Shown here: positions 17,842 through 28,526 of the stretch, one piece after another
Layout: the number at the start of each line of letters is the position of its first letter
Position numbering within the stretch: the stretch's first letter is position 1
Source of the DNA: Acinetobacter sp. NCu2D-2
GTDB lineage: Bacteria; Pseudomonadota; Gammaproteobacteria; Pseudomonadales; Moraxellaceae
NCBI RefSeq assembly: GCF_001647675.1
Contig: NZ_CP015594.1
Coordinates: forward strand, 1,674,001 to 1,738,000
DNA length: 64,000 nt
Direction of reading: 5' to 3'
The notes under the pieces: model-generated
What the model saw: only the letters and a program-made list of their open reading frames with translations
Told to the model about the DNA's origin: nothing
The model's database searches: none
Translations under genes and position numbers: made by a program

Positions 17842-18913
17842 GCGGATTCAAGCGGCAAGTGCAACAGTATAAAAACCAGCCATAACTTCACTCGGTGTAT
17901 ACCAACCTAGTGTTTTTCTAGGACGATGGTTGAGTGCAAATTCTATCTGCTCTATTTGTTCGTTTGACACATCATCAAACGATGATGATTTTGGCAGATA
18001 TTGACGGATTAAACCATTCGTATTTTCATTTCTAGCTCGCTGAATAGACTTGTAAGGATCAGCAAAATACGTCTCTATCCCAGCATCAGTAATTCTTTTG
18101 TGTTCGGAAAATTCTTTGCCATTATCAAATGTCACACTATAAGCATGGCTCATTTGTAAACGATCTAATGCACAAGTAATCGTTTGAGAGGATGCTCTCG
18201 TTGGCCCTAAATGAACAATATGTACATACAGGCTCTTTCGATCAACGAGTGTCAATAAAGCACCTTTATGATGTTTACCAATCACCGTGTCACCTTCGAA
18301 ATCTCCTAAACGTTGTCGTTGATCAATGACCTGGTCTCTGCAGTGAATACTTGTTTTATCAATGATTTGCCCCCTACGATCCGTGTTTTTGTAACCTCGT
18401 TTTCGATATTTCTTCTGATGCCTTAAGTGTAGATGGAGTTTACCGCCTTTTGATTTATCTTGATAAATGTACTGGTAAATCCACTCATGTGAAGGTACAT
18501 CCAGCCAACCGCGTTGTGTTAAAGCACCTGAAATTTGTTCTGGTGACCAGTCCAAGCCAATTAAATAATCAATATAGGCGAAGGCAAATGCTGTCATTGA
18601 TGAGGAAGGACGGTACCGTCTTTGACTTGCAAATTTAGCTGCCTGTTGAGCCCTATATCCACGTTGCCCAGTATTTCTTTTTAATTCACGGTAGATGGTT
18701 GATCGTGAACGCCCTAACTCCCGAGCAAGGTTAGCGATTGAGCTTTTACTTTTCAAAGTAGCATAAATTTCGTATCTTTCATCTTGAGAAAGTTGGGTGT
18801 ATTTCTTCATTGTGTGCTTTCCAATTGCGAGTTGAAAAAGTCTAATGATTCTATGAATACACCTAACTTTTTCAACTAACTACAAATGTGTCGCACTTGG
18901 GATTTGAATCTGC
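17842..18913 (-). mobile_element. IS30-family insertion sequence
   Basis: About 1072 bp bounded by imperfect inverted repeats: 17842-17866 and 18889-18913 match at 19 of 25 positions when one is reverse-complemented (shared GC.GATTCAA and CAAGTGC.ACA). The element encodes one intact transposase, whose stop codon lies inside the left repeat. IS30 elements usually duplicate 2-3 bases; TCG on the left and GTT on the right do not match, so the exact ends or the duplication are uncertain. It resembles the ISAba125 size class, but identity cannot be claimed. Confidence 0.82.
17848..18810 (-). CDS. IS30-family transposase
   Basis: DDE transposase of 320 residues. The N-terminal HTH is at about 8-45 (LSQDERYEIYATL, then IANLARELGRSRSTIYREL). 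The catalytic triad is D174 (FEGDTVIG), D229 (TFDNGKEF) and E262 (RNENTNGL), giving the D-D-33-E spacing of IS30. The signature LDWSPEQISG and the C-terminal NHRPRKTLGWYTPSEV are also typical. The frame is intact, so the element may be active. Confidence 0.95.
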   Translation of the reverse strand: MKKYTQLSQDERYEIYATLKSKSSIANLARELGRSRSTIYRELKRNTGQRGYRAQQAAKFASQRRYRPSSSMTAFAFAYIDYLIGLDWSPEQISGALTQRGWLDVPSHEWIYQYIYQDKSKGGKLHLHLRHQKKYRKRGYKNTDRRGQIIDKTSIHCRDQVIDQRQRLGDFEGDTVIGKHHKGALLTLVDRKSLYVHIVHLGPTRASSQTITCALDRLQMSHAYSVTFDNGKEFSEHKRITDAGIETYFADPYKSIQRARNENTNGLIRQYLPKSSSFDDVSNEQIEQIEFALNHRPRKTLGWYTPSEVMAGFYTVALAA

Positions 18914-18927
18914 GTTCATTGATTTAA

Positions 18928-21900
18928 TTAACCAATAAATTTACGTGCATTACGGAACATACGTAACCAAGCACCATCTTGATCCCAATCTTCAGGTTTC
19001 CAAGAATGCTGAATCGCACGGAAGTTACGCTCTGGATGCGGCATCATAATCGTTGCACGACCATCAGTTGATGTCACGCCAGAAATCGCTTCAGGTGAAC
19101 CGTTCGGGTTCAGTGGGTAATGCTGTGTTGGGTTACCGTGACTGTCTACATAACGTAGAATCACTTGGTTACCAGCATTCAGCGCAGCAAAGTTTTCTTC
19201 ACTTGCAACCGCACGACCTTCACCGTGTGCTACAGCGATTGGAAGAATCGAACCTTCCATACCTTCAAGCAAGACAGAATTTGATTTCTCAACACGAACA
19301 TTCACGCTACGCGCTTCAAACATTTCTGAAACGTTACGATGGAAACGTGGCCAGTTTTCAGCACCCGGAATCAGTGGTGCCAATTGAGACAACATTTGAC
19401 AGCCATTACAAATACCTAAAGAGAAAGTTTCGTCACGGTTGAAGAATTTCTCAAATTGGTCACGTAGTTTCGGGTTGAACAATACTGATTTTGCCCAGCC
19501 ACCGCCTGCGCCCAATACGTCACCGTAAGAGAAACCACCACATGCTACCAAGCCTTCGAAATCATCAAGGCTGATACGACCTGCAAGTAAGTCACTCATG
19601 TGTACGTCAACGGTGTTGAAGCCGACTGTATCAAATGCAGCAGCCATTTCCACATGACCGTTTACACCTTGTTCACGTAAAATTGCCATGCTCGGACGAC
19701 GTAAATTAATAAACGGTGCTTCTACAGGCTCATTTAAGTCAAAGGTTGGTTGTGCGATTAAACCTTTGTGATCCTTATCTGTGATCAAGGCAAATTCTTG
19801 TTCAGCGGTTTCTAAGTTATCACGTAGACGTTGAATTTGATGTGACACTTCAGTCCAAGCCACTTGCAAATCAGCACGTTCAAGCACAAGACCATTCACA
19901 GACAATTGATCTGTATTGTTTACAGTACCAACTAGAGAAATCGCATCTTTAATTGAAGATGCTGCGACTTCAGCTTGTAATGCGTCCCAATCTGCTTTGG
20001 CAATTTGCAGAACCGCACCAATTTCTTCAGCAAATAATGAAGCCACAGATTGTTCTTCAAGTGCAACACCTAGACGTGAAGCGAACATCATTTCCGCAAC
20101 AGTCGCAAGCAAACCACCATCGCCGATGTCATGATACGCCTTGATTAAGCCGCGGCTGTTCCAGTCTTGAACCAATGCAAAGAATGCTTTGAAGTCATCG
20201 AAGCTATTAACATCTGGCGTTACTGAACCAATTGCTTTATACACTTGCGCTAAGATCGAACCGCCAAGACGGAATTGACCTTTAGACAAATCAATACGAA
20301 CCAGTACAGATTCGATATTTTTAAGTTCAGGTGTAAGCGTCTTACGAACATCAGTCACTGGTGCAAACGCAGTGATTACACCTGACATTGGCGAAGTCAC
20401 AGACTTATCTTCACCTTCATCATTCCATGTAGTACGCATAGAAAGTGAATCTTTACCCACTGGAATGGCAATACCCAATGCAGGGCACATTTCCATACCG
20501 ATGGCTTTTACACCTTCGAATAATGCTTGGTCTTCGCCCGGTTGACCTGCAGCTGCCATCCAGTTCGCAGACAATTTAATATCGCTGATTTGGTCAATCT
20601 TCGCAGACATGATGTTCGAGATGGATTCAGCAACCGATAAACGTGCAGAAGCCGCTGGGTTTAACAATGCAACTGGTGGACGTTCACCCATCGCCATTGC
20701 TTCACCTGTATAACCCACAAGGCTTGTGGTGGTTACCGCAGCATCTGCCACAGGAACCTGCCATGGACCCACCATTTGATCACGTGCAACCATACCCGTA
20801 ATCGAACGGTCACCAATGGTGATCAAGAACGATTTAGATGCAACTGTTGGGTTTTTAATGACACGGTAAATCGCATCTTTCAGATCAGTGACTTTCGATG
20901 CGTCGAAGTCATCGCCTTTGCGTTCAGCAGTTTCATATGAACGGCTCATGCGTGGTGTACCACCGAGCATCACTTGCATTGGCATATCCACAGCTTTGTT
21001 TTCAAACAATGGATCTTCAACGGTTAAGTGACGTGCTTCAGTCGCTTCACCAAGCACCGCAAACGGACAACGTTCACGCGCACAGATCGATTCAAATAGT
21101 GCTAAAGATTCTGGTTTGATCGCAAGGACATAACGTTCTTGTGCTTCGTTTGACCAGATCTCCATTGGAGACATACCAGGCTCAAGCGATGGAATCTTAC
21201 GAAGGTCAAGTACCGCACCGAGTTCATGGTCATTCACAAGCTCAGGCATTGCATTTGAAATACCGCCCGCACCCACGTCATGCACAGAGACGATTGGGTT
21301 TTCATCTTCCATACGCCAGCAGGTATCAATTACTTCTTGGCAACGGCGTTCCATTTCTGGGTTTTCACGTTGGACAGAAGCAAAATCTAGGCTCTCACCC
21401 ATGGTACCGCTGTCTACAGAAGAGGCTGCACCGCCACCTAAACCGATCAGCATTGCAGGACCACCAAGCACAATCAAAAGATCGCCCGGTTGGATCGCAT
21501 CTTTTTCGACATGGTCAGGACGGATGTTACCGTAACCACCGGCAATCATGATTGGCTTATGGAAGCCTTTTACTTCGCCATTGACGTTTTGTTCAAAAGT
21601 ACGGAAGTAACCATTTAAAGCAGGACGACCAAATTCGTTGTTAAACGCTGCACCACCCAGTGGCCCTTCAATCATAATTTGAAGTGGCGATGCCATACGT
21701 GATGGTTTGCCATAGTTTTCTTCCCATGGCTGTTCAAAGCCCGGAATGTTCAAGTTCGAAGTTGTGAAACCTGTTAAACCTGCTTTTGGCTTACCGCCAC
21801 GGCCTGTTGCGCCTTCATCACGAATTTCACCGCCTGAACCTGTCGCAGCACCAGCAAATGGTGCAATCGCTGTAGGATGGTTATGGGTTTCCACTTTCAT

Positions 21901-22761
21901 CAAGATGTGAGCTGCTTGGCTCTTGTATTGATAAACGAACTGACCGTTTTCGTCTTTTTTCGGATAGAAACGTTGTGTGTCAAAACCAACAATCACCGAT
22001 GCGTTGTCTTTATACGCCGACAAGACATCTGTTGGTGATTCTTTATAGGTGTTTTTAATCATTTGGAACAATGACAATGGTTGCACTTCACCATCGATTG
22101 TCCATTCAGAACCAAAGATTTTATGACGGCAATGCTCTGAGTTTGCTTGTGCAAACATCATCAGCTCGATGTCATTCGGGTTACGACCCAATTTTGTAAA
22201 TGCGTCTGTCAAATAATCAATTTCTTGATCAGACAATGCAAAACCAAATTCAGAATTGGCTTTGACTAGTGCTTGTTTACCTTCACCCAAAATATCAATT
22301 GAGTTTAAAGGTTTTGGTTCAGTCTCAGTAAACAGTGCAGCAGCATCTTCAATCTTATTGAATATGCTTTCTGTCATACGGTCATGCAAGACTTGTAATG
22401 CTTCTTTAGACAGCGCTTTTACGCCTTTTAGGGTAAATAAAACGCCGCGTTCTAAACGATGAACCGGCGTATTACAATTCGCGAAAATGTCTGTTGCTTT
22501 AGACGACCACGGCGATATGGTTCCGACACGTGGTGTGACTAAAATTTGAATCTCATCATCTGCAGCTTGGCGGAGTTCATATGACTGACCATCGTTGAGA
22601 AGCTGTAAAGCGGATTGCTGTTGTTGCTCACCTAGCGCTTGGTCAAAAAGGTAAACAAATTGACTTTCTAGTGATTGAACAGAACTAATTGGCGTTAAGC
22701 GCGAGAGTAGTTGAGTTTTCTTAAAAGAAGAGTGTGCAGGTGCACCGGCAACGATAAACAT
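18928..22761 (-). CDS. purL: Phosphoribosylformylglycinamidine synthase
   Basis: Large-type PurL (1277 residues) that uses glutamine and ATP to convert FGAR to FGAM in purine synthesis. It contains the ATP-binding FGAM synthase core ([31 protein letters not shown]) and a C-terminal glutamine amidotransferase domain with the nucleophile in GICNGCQML and the His/Glu pair in [12 protein letters not shown] lies before the ATG. A TAGAAT hexamer at 22825-22830 on the minus strand is a possible -10. The IS30 element lies 14 bases after its stop. Confidence 0.97.
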   Translation of the reverse strand: MFIVAGAPAHSSFKKTQLLSRLTPISSVQSLESQFVYLFDQALGEQQQQSALQLLNDGQSYELRQAADDEIQILVTPRVGTISPWSSKATDIFANCNTPVHRLERGVLFTLKGVKALSKEALQVLHDRMTESIFNKIEDAAALFTETEPKPLNSIDILGEGKQALVKANSEFGFALSDQEIDYLTDAFTKLGRNPNDIELMMFAQANSEHCRHKIFGSEWTIDGEVQPLSLFQMIKNTYKESPTDVLSAYKDNASVIVGFDTQRFYPKKDENGQFVYQYKSQAAHILMKVETHNHPTAIAPFAGAATGSGGEIRDEGATGRGGKPKAGLTGFTTSNLNIPGFEQPWEENYGKPSRMASPLQIMIEGPLGGAAFNNEFGRPALNGYFRTFEQNVNGEVKGFHKPIMIAGGYGNIRPDHVEKDAIQPGDLLIVLGGPAMLIGLGGGAASSVDSGTMGESLDFASVQRENPEMERRCQEVIDTCWRMEDENPIVSVHDVGAGGISNAMPELVNDHELGAVLDLRKIPSLEPGMSPMEIWSNEAQERYVLAIKPESLALFESICARERCPFAVLGEATEARHLTVEDPLFENKAVDMPMQVMLGGTPRMSRSYETAERKGDDFDASKVTDLKDAIYRVIKNPTVASKSFLITIGDRSITGMVARDQMVGPWQVPVADAAVTTTSLVGYTGEAMAMGERPPVALLNPAASARLSVAESISNIMSAKIDQISDIKLSANWMAAAGQPGEDQALFEGVKAIGMEMCPALGIAIPVGKDSLSMRTTWNDEGEDKSVTSPMSGVITAFAPVTDVRKTLTPELKNIESVLVRIDLSKGQFRLGGSILAQVYKAIGSVTPDVNSFDDFKAFFALVQDWNSRGLIKAYHDIGDGGLLATVAEMMFASRLGVALEEQSVASLFAEEIGAVLQIAKADWDALQAEVAASSIKDAISLVGTVNNTDQLSVNGLVLERADLQVAWTEVSHQIQRLRDNLETAEQEFALITDKDHKGLIAQPTFDLNEPVEAPFINLRRPSMAILREQGVNGHVEMAAAFDTVGFNTVDVHMSDLLAGRISLDDFEGLVACGGFSYGDVLGAGGGWAKSVLFNPKLRDQFEKFFNRDETFSLGICNGCQMLSQLAPLIPGAENWPRFHRNVSEMFEARSVNVRVEKSNSVLLEGMEGSILPIAVAHGEGRAVASEENFAALNAGNQVILRYVDSHGNPTQHYPLNPNGSPEAISGVTSTDGRATIMMPHPERNFRAIQHSWKPEDWDQDGAWLRMFRNARKFIG

Positions 22762-23074
22762 GCTGATTTTGGCTCCACGGGATGGTCATCGACCATGCCA
22801 CAATGTGACTTGAGAGAGGGTCATATTCTACTGTGAATTGAGCAAATCAGCTAGAGAGGAATGCAGAAAACTGACCGCTTATGAGTCAGCTTTTTTAAAA
22901 TAATACGTTTATTTTCAGTCAAAAAAATTGAACGTAGTCGGCTAGGTTATCACATTTTTCTAGATAAAAAACAAATCTTGTTAAGTTTTCTCAACCTCTT
23001 AAAAATTGTATTATTTTTCAACAACAAGCCCAATCAGGATCATCTTGAAAATTTAGACACTTCAACCTGCAGTT
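22762..23074. other. Intergenic region between purL and the M28 peptidase gene
   Basis: 313 bases, AT-rich. It should contain the purL promoter (candidate -10 TAGAAT at 22825-22830, minus strand; no good -35). No ORF, repeat or convincing terminator was seen for the peptidase gene whose stop is at 23075... the remainder appears featureless. Confidence 0.5.
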
Positions 23075-24091
23075 CTATTGGTTTAGATGATCCATTAAAT
23101 CTTTCACTGCTTCCAAAGAAAGCTGCAAAGATTTCGGATCAATTAACTCAATCGTGTCACACGCTTTGTGATAACACGGTGCAAATTCAAGTTCATCCCC
23201 TTTCATTTGCTCATTAAATAAAATTAAAGACGTCACTGGTACCTTGCCTAAAAATGGCGCGGTATCACTTGCGGCCAAGGTCGAAACATCCTCTTTCACC
23301 TCAATGCCTTTGGTTTTAAAGAATGCTTTCATCTGTTGTTCTAAGGCTAAATCGCCTGCATGTTTTGGTATCTTACGTAAGCCATCTGTTAGCGGCTTAT
23401 ATTCAGCCTCTTTCATACCACGTGCTTTGAGCATTTTTTCCATGTCATCAATGGAAGAATGGTCACCATCCGCGATTTGAATGGTTGGATTTTTTGTACC
23501 GACCATATCGATATTGATATACGCCTGAATGCCTTTGAGCTGTGTTTCAGTCAATTGACTGACAAAGTCTTTTGAGCCGCCTATGCCATCCTCTTCAGAA
23601 TCCCAAAATGCAAGATATACCGTATGTTTCGGCTTGGTCTTAGCATAGTGATGCATCAACTCTAAAAGTACGGCGACACCTGAACCGTTGTCATTAATGC
23701 CCGGCCCCATTTTCACTGAATCATAATGTCCACCAACGATAATCGCGGTGTTTTTAGATTGTCCCTGAATTTCTACAATGATGTTTTGCCCCACTATTTT
23801 ATTGCGGTTTTCAAAGGGAAGCATCTGCGCAGTCAATTCAGCTTTTTTCGCTTCATCTAGGATGTATTTAGCTGTTGCTTGCCCACCTGCTGTTCCCACG
23901 GCACGATTTCCACCATTTTCTTGAGCAATGGCTTGTAAGATATATAAATGCTTCATTATAGGATGGCCATCTCGCACCGCCAATTGCTGTGCCATAGTGA
24001 GATCTTGCTGCATCGGTTCTGTCGTACAGCCTGATACACCAATTCCCAATGCCAACATTAATAAGGTTCCAACCCCAACTTTTATATGCAT
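23075..24091 (-). CDS. M28-family zinc peptidase, lipoprotein
   Basis: Secreted aminopeptidase-type metalloenzyme. The start chosen is the ATG at 24091 (MHIKVGVGTLLMLALGIG), because GGAAG lies five bases before it and a lipobox GVSGC follows at residues 19-23; the frame is open upstream to 24193 with no good signal. Zinc-site features: GGHYDSV, INDNGSGVAVLLE, FWDSEEDGIGGS, NIDMVGT and the late YHKACD. About 338 residues. Probably anchored in the outer membrane and acting in the periplasm or outside. Substrate unknown. Confidence 0.87.
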   Translation of the reverse strand: MHIKVGVGTLLMLALGIGVSGCTTEPMQQDLTMAQQLAVRDGHPIMKHLYILQAIAQENGGNRAVGTAGGQATAKYILDEAKKAELTAQMLPFENRNKIVGQNIIVEIQGQSKNTAIIVGGHYDSVKMGPGINDNGSGVAVLLELMHHYAKTKPKHTVYLAFWDSEEDGIGGSKDFVSQLTETQLKGIQAYINIDMVGTKNPTIQIADGDHSSIDDMEKMLKARGMKEAEYKPLTDGLRKIPKHAGDLALEQQMKAFFKTKGIEVKEDVSTLAASDTAPFLGKVPVTSLILFNEQMKGDELEFAPCYHKACDTIELIDPKSLQLSLEAVKDLMDHLNQ

Positions 24092-24278
24092 CATGACTTC
24101 CACGTTTTTCTCTATTTGTTTCATATTAAGAGATTGAGCCATGTGCGAGATAGTGCATTTCAGTAACGATCTTTCTTCTATTTCGACCCTCATTTAAAAC
24201 GGCAACTTATGTCGCAAGTACATATATTTTCAAACTGAGATTTGGCATCATAGCCTTGAACAAAGAAGGTAAATAACA

Positions 24279-25619
24279 ATGAATACGATGCGCTGGCTTG
24301 ATCTGCTCTCGACTTTACGAATTGGCAGTAAAAAACAAAATACTGAACTGGCACGTAGCCCTTTTCACAAGGACTACGACCGAATTATTTTTTCGCAAAG
24401 TTTTCGCCAGCTGAATCGTAAAACTCAAGTGCATCCCCTCACGCAGCATGATGGTATTCATACCCGCCTGACCCATTCTTTAGAGGTGTCTTGTATTGGG
24501 CGTTCTTTAGGCATGCTGGCGGCTGAAAAAATTAAAGATGATTTACCGGCATGGATTTCCCCTGCCGATGTCGGTGCAATTATTCAGGCCGCTTGCCTTG
24601 CGCACGATATTGGCAACCCGCCTTTTGGTCATGCCGGTGAGTATGCCATTCGTGAATGGTTTGACGATGCCTCACATACCGACTTTTTAAAAGATTTAAG
24701 TCCTGAGCAAGAAGCCGATGTACGCCAATTTGAAGGCAATGCCCAAGGTTTACGCTTACTAACCCGTATTGATTATCATCCGGATGACGGTGGAATGCGC
24801 CTGACTTACGCAACCTTAGGAGCTTACTTAAAGTACCCATGGCTATCTAAAACGATTGCATCACAGGGTGACACGCCTGCCAATAAACGGGCAAAGTTTG
24901 GCTGTTACCAGTCAGAAAAAGAGATTTTAAAGCAAATTGCTGAACAGCTTGGTTTGCTGCAACTGGGTGATTATCACTATTGTCGTCATCCACTCACCTA
25001 CTTGCTCGAAGCAGCCGATGACATTTGCTATGCCCTGATTGATTTAGAAGACGGCATCAGTCTAAACATGCTGAGCTATGAAGAAGTTGAACCAATCTTC
25101 CTAAATTTAATTGGCGATTACGGTATTCCTGAAGAATTACAGATGCCATTGTCAACGTGGCAGCAAAAAATTGCTGCACTGCGTGGTCGGGTGATGAAAC
25201 GAATTGTAGATGAAGTCACGACTGCCTTCGCACGACATCAGCAAGAAATCCTCATGGGTCAATTGCAAGGCTCTTTGTTGGCCTATTGCAGTCCGGATGT
25301 GGAAGCTGGAATTAACCGTGCCAAAGAATTGGCCCGTGACAAGATCTTTGAACACCCACAAAAAGCTGGTCTTGAGATTATTGCGCACCAATGTCTGCAA
25401 AATATTTTAGATGCTTTTATTCCACTGACCACACCGCATAAAAACTTGAGCTTTAAAGAGCAGCGTTTAATGGCCATTTTACAGCGCTCTGGTTCACATT
25501 TTGGCGCAGATCACTATGACAATATTATGCAAGTGCTCGATATTGTTTCGAAGTTTTCCGACCATCAAGCCTATAACCTCTCGCAAGAGTTACAAGGCAA
25601 TAAGTCTGGTTTAATTTAA
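24279..25619 (+). CDS. dgt: dGTPase-like HD-domain triphosphohydrolase
   Basis: Hydrolyses dNTPs to the nucleoside plus triphosphate; 446 residues. HD-domain metal residues are seen in HTRLTHSLEVS and CLAHDIGNPPFGHAGE, with a later aspartate in LEAADDICYALIDLEDG. FSQSFRQLNRKTQVHPL is typical of the dGTPase-like group. AAGGTAA precedes the ATG at 24279. Monocistronic, upstream of ruvA by about 110 bases. Strict dGTP specificity is not established by sequence. Confidence 0.9.
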   Translation: MNTMRWLDLLSTLRIGSKKQNTELARSPFHKDYDRIIFSQSFRQLNRKTQVHPLTQHDGIHTRLTHSLEVSCIGRSLGMLAAEKIKDDLPAWISPADVGAIIQAACLAHDIGNPPFGHAGEYAIREWFDDASHTDFLKDLSPEQEADVRQFEGNAQGLRLLTRIDYHPDDGGMRLTYATLGAYLKYPWLSKTIASQGDTPANKRAKFGCYQSEKEILKQIAEQLGLLQLGDYHYCRHPLTYLLEAADDICYALIDLEDGISLNMLSYEEVEPIFLNLIGDYGIPEELQMPLSTWQQKIAALRGRVMKRIVDEVTTAFARHQQEILMGQLQGSLLAYCSPDVEAGINRAKELARDKIFEHPQKAGLEIIAHQCLQNILDAFIPLTTPHKNLSFKEQRLMAILQRSGSHFGADHYDNIMQVLDIVSKFSDHQAYNLSQELQGNKSGLI

Positions 25620-25728
25620 GCCATTCTCGCTCGAGTTTTGATGATAAACTCAAGCAAAATGATAGATATGCATGTGACTAATACTTTTTCTTGTGACATG
25701 CCCCGATTAAATTAGAGTAAAAATTTAA

Positions 25729-26331
25729 ATGATTGGATGCCTGATTGGTGAAGTGCTTGCTTTAGAAGCACCGACTGTATTACTTAATGTGAATGGTGTG
25801 GGTTACGAGATTGATACCCCGCTCACCACTTTCTGCCAACTACAAAAAGGGCAAAAAATCACGCTTTGGACACATTTGGCGGTTCGTGAAGATGCGCAGT
25901 TGCTGTATGGATTTTTAAATCAGCAGGAAAAAACCATTTTCCGTACCTTACTGAAAGTCAACGGTGTTGGACCTAAAATGGCTTTGGGTATTTTGTCTAC
26001 GTTAAGTGTAGATATGCTTATTCATACGGTTGAACATGAAGATGTGAATACCTTGGTCAAAGTTCCGGGTGTCGGCAAGAAAACGGCTGAACGCTTAATG
26101 ATTGAATTACGTGACCGCTTTAAAGCGATGGCATCAGGTGCTGTACCAAGCAATTCAACGACTGAGCAAATTCAATTTACAGGCAATTCTGCAGTGGCTG
26201 AAGCTGAAGCTGCACTTCAATCTTTAGGTTATAAGCCGGCAGAAGCGCAAAAACTGATTAATGCAGTAAAAGCAGATTACACTGAAGCGAGTGACATTAT
26301 CCGCGCGGCATTAAAATCGATGAATAGATAA
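25729..26331 (+). CDS. ruvA: Holliday junction branch-migration protein RuvA
   Basis: DNA-binding subunit that loads RuvB on Holliday junctions; 200 residues, standard length. It starts MIGCLIGEVLALEAPTVLL (OB fold), has two helix-hairpin-helix motifs (LLKVNGVGPKMALGIL and LVKVPGVGKKTAERL) and a C-terminal RuvB-contact domain (AEAEAALQSLGYKPAEAQK). Normally directly followed by ruvB; here a structured repeat lies between them. Confidence 0.97.
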   Translation: MIGCLIGEVLALEAPTVLLNVNGVGYEIDTPLTTFCQLQKGQKITLWTHLAVREDAQLLYGFLNQQEKTIFRTLLKVNGVGPKMALGILSTLSVDMLIHTVEHEDVNTLVKVPGVGKKTAERLMIELRDRFKAMASGAVPSNSTTEQIQFTGNSAVAEAEAALQSLGYKPAEAQKLINAVKADYTEASDIIRAALKSMNR

Positions 26332-26344
26332 GCAATTTACCTAT

Positions 26345-26372
26345 GAGCAAATTTTCAATCTAAAATTTGCTC
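26345..26372 (+). terminator. Stem-loop after ruvA
   Basis: Perfect 11-bp stem GAGCAAATTTT/AAAATTTGCTC with a 6-base loop, 13 bases after the ruvA stop. No T-run follows, so termination is uncertain; it may reduce or process the ruvA-ruvB transcript. Confidence 0.55.
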
Positions 26373-26379
26373 GAGCTTT

Positions 26380-26470
26380 AGCGACATGGATGTCGCTAGT
26401 TGAGTTGAGGTACAGGACGTACCTTCAACTCAACAAAAGATTTTTGTTACTTTTGATCTTTCAAAAGTAA
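26380..26470 (+). repeat. Three-hairpin intergenic repeat, copy C
   Basis: 91-bp element between ruvA and ruvB. Hairpin 1 (26380-26397) is a perfect 8-bp stem with loop GG. Hairpin 2 (26399-26434) has a 15-bp stem with a single bulge and loop AGGAC. The linker is AAAAGATTTTTG. Hairpin 3 (26447-26470) is a perfect 10-bp stem with loop TCTT. Confidence 0.88.
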
Positions 26471-26566
26471 GACAACGCCTACACAATGGCAGCCAAACAC
26501 AGATCATTATTTGAGGCTGTTTTCACAGCATCAAACAGCTTCGATAAAGAGATTAAGTTAATAGAT

Positions 26567-27574
26567 ATGCAAGACCGTCTTATCAGTGGTTCTGAAAAAC
26601 CCGAAGATCATTTTGATCGTGCCATTCGCCCGACTTCACTCGATGACTATGTCGGTCAACCGGTTGTCCGTGAACAAATGGAAATCTTTATTGGTGCTGC
26701 ACGAGGTCGTGGTGAAGCACTCGATCATACGCTTATTTTTGGTCCACCGGGTTTGGGTAAAACCACTCTGGCCAATATTATCGCGCGTGAAATGGGCGGT
26801 AATTTAAAATCGACGTCTGGTCCTGTGCTTGAACGTGCCGGTGATTTGGCTGCCATGCTCACCAATTTAGAAGAAGGCGATGTTTTATTTATTGATGAAA
26901 TTCACCGTCTTTCGCCTGTGATTGAAGAGATTCTCTATCCTGCAATGGAAGATTATCAACTTGATATCATGATTGGTGAAGGTCCTGCAGCACGTTCGAT
27001 TAAACTCGATTTACCGCCATTTACTTTGGTGGCAGCAACCACACGAGCAGGTCTATTGACCTCTCCACTACGTGACCGTTTTGGGATTGTACAGCGTTTA
27101 GAGTTCTATTCAGTCGATGACCTGACCCACATTGTGACCCGTTCAGCGAATCTCATGGATGTACCCATGACCGAAGATGGCGCACGTGAAATTGCCCGTC
27201 GTTCGCGTGGTACGCCGCGTATTGCCAATCGTTTGTTACGTCGTGTACGTGACTACGCGCAAGTCAAAGGTACAGGCGAAGTCACTCAAGAGATGGCGCA
27301 ACGTGCGCTTGATATGCTCAACGTGGATAAAGATGGCTTAGATACGCTTGACCGTCGTTATTTGTCGATGCTGCTTGAACGTTTTGATGGTGGTCCTGCG
27401 GGTGTTGAAGCATTAGCAGCTGCGATGGCGGAAGATTCTGGTACGCTTGAAGATGTGATTGAGCCCTATTTGATTCAGCAAGGTTATGTGATGCGGACTG
27501 CACGTGGTCGTATTGCCACCAATATGGCGTATTTACAGTTTGGGATGACACCGCCTGAACCGAAAGAAAAATGA
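26567..27574 (+). CDS. ruvB: Holliday junction helicase motor RuvB
   Basis: AAA+ motor driving branch migration with RuvA. The ATG at 26567 ([17 protein letters not shown]) is chosen since it matches the family N-terminus and gives 335 residues; the frame is open for 27 more codons to 26486, which looks spurious. Walker [10 protein letters not shown] is at 59-67, Walker [10 protein letters not shown], sensor/arginine-finger region [18 protein letters not shown], and a C-terminal winged helix. No strong ribosome site is visible. Confidence 0.96.
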   Translation: MQDRLISGSEKPEDHFDRAIRPTSLDDYVGQPVVREQMEIFIGAARGRGEALDHTLIFGPPGLGKTTLANIIAREMGGNLKSTSGPVLERAGDLAAMLTNLEEGDVLFIDEIHRLSPVIEEILYPAMEDYQLDIMIGEGPAARSIKLDLPPFTLVAATTRAGLLTSPLRDRFGIVQRLEFYSVDDLTHIVTRSANLMDVPMTEDGAREIARRSRGTPRIANRLLRRVRDYAQVKGTGEVTQEMAQRALDMLNVDKDGLDTLDRRYLSMLLERFDGGPAGVEALAAAMAEDSGTLEDVIEPYLIQQGYVMRTARGRIATNMAYLQFGMTPPEPKEK

Positions 27575-27578
27575 TTTC

Positions 27579-27602
27579 AAAAGCAGCTTAGGCTGCTTTT
27601 TT
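27579..27602 (+). terminator. Intrinsic terminator of ruvB
   Basis: AAGCAGC (27581-27587), loop TTAG, GCTGCTT (27592-27598), T-run. It overlaps the last codons of the convergent gene ending at 27588. Confidence 0.85.
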
Positions 27603-28382
27603 TATTTCAGCTTGGATTAATTTGCTAATCTGTCTATTTAGCTCATTTAACAGCAAATAAATTGTAATATTATCTTCGCCTATAATCTTTTTAAGATCAT
27701 TTCCTAATTTTTGAAACTCACTATATTCTAATAGCTCAATAATGGTTTGATTCTCTTTTTTTAACCATGATTCTGATTCAGGCTGGTCTAATAAAATCTC
27801 TAGATATCTCCATAAAAATTGAAAAAATAATATATTTTTCATTTCCAAATTGACAATCGAACGACCTTTAGTCAGTAAAAATAGCTCTAATACATGGTAA
27901 TCTTGCAAAACTTGATTTGAGATATCTCTTAATTCTTGATAGATCTGCCCCACATGTGTAGTTCGATCCAATTTTTCCTTGTTACTGATACTCCCGTAAA
28001 ACACCTTAAAATCTCGAAGTTTTAAAATAAGATTGGCTTGCCCACTAATGAATTTTGAAGCGTATTGAATAAAGTTTTGAGTGATAACCTGTTTGTTTTT
28101 AAATGCTAATTCTTTTTCAAAAGAATCTTTGTGACTATTTATCAATTCTCTATTTACTTTAATCTGACTTTTTGTTGATTGTTTGACAACATGAATCGTC
28201 ACAAAGAATGCTAGGAGCGACAAAGCTATAGCACCGACAGCAATCCAATCAGTCGAACTAACATTCACATCCAATGGAATTTTTGTATTAGGATCAACTC
28301 CAACATGAGTGAGTTATAAAGGTTGCTGTGGCACAGTCCACGGCAATTGAATCATCATGTCATTGTTATTTTGCTCTGCCAC
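27588..28382 (-). pseudogene. Membrane protein of unknown function interrupted by an in-frame stop
   Basis: The long open part (27588-28274) has no ATG, GTG or TTG with a ribosome site. In the same frame upstream, a GTG at 28382 preceded by AGAGGA opens a frame that hits TAA at codon 23 (28314-28316) and then continues open through the long part. Without that stop the product would have 264 residues: a hydrophilic N-terminus, one membrane segment (WIAVGAIALSLLAFFVTIHV), then a charged helical cytoplasmic domain. This looks like a nonsense mutation (or sequencing error). No family recognised; base use is AT-rich. Confidence 0.7.
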
Positions 28383-28455
28383 AGTATCCTCTTTCTTATT
28401 TTTAAATCGATTATTTATTCACCATATTCTAAAAATTTTCAGGCTATTACAAAAG

Positions 28456-28489
28456 AAAAAGCCAACTGACCATACCTGAATCAGTTGGC
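28456..28489 (-). terminator. Terminator of the acetamidase-like gene
   Basis: Perfect 9-bp stem GCCAACTGA/TCAGTTGGC around an 11-base loop, followed on the minus strand by a T-rich run. It lies about 40 bases after the stop of the gene at 28527. Confidence 0.8.
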
Positions 28490-28526
28490 AAAAGCACAAA
28501 TTTATTTTTCTAACTATTTATCGTTT

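Noticed and set aside
19053..22462. Several plus-strand ORFs of 60-136 codons
   Set aside because: They are antisense shadows of purL, lack ribosome sites and have atypical amino-acid composition.
26486..26566. 27-codon N-terminal extension of ruvB
   Set aside because: The extension does not match RuvB proteins, which start at MQDRLI; it is just the open frame downstream of the repeat.
27260..27551. Minus-strand ORF opposite the end of ruvB
   Set aside because: Antisense to conserved ruvB codons, with no start signal.
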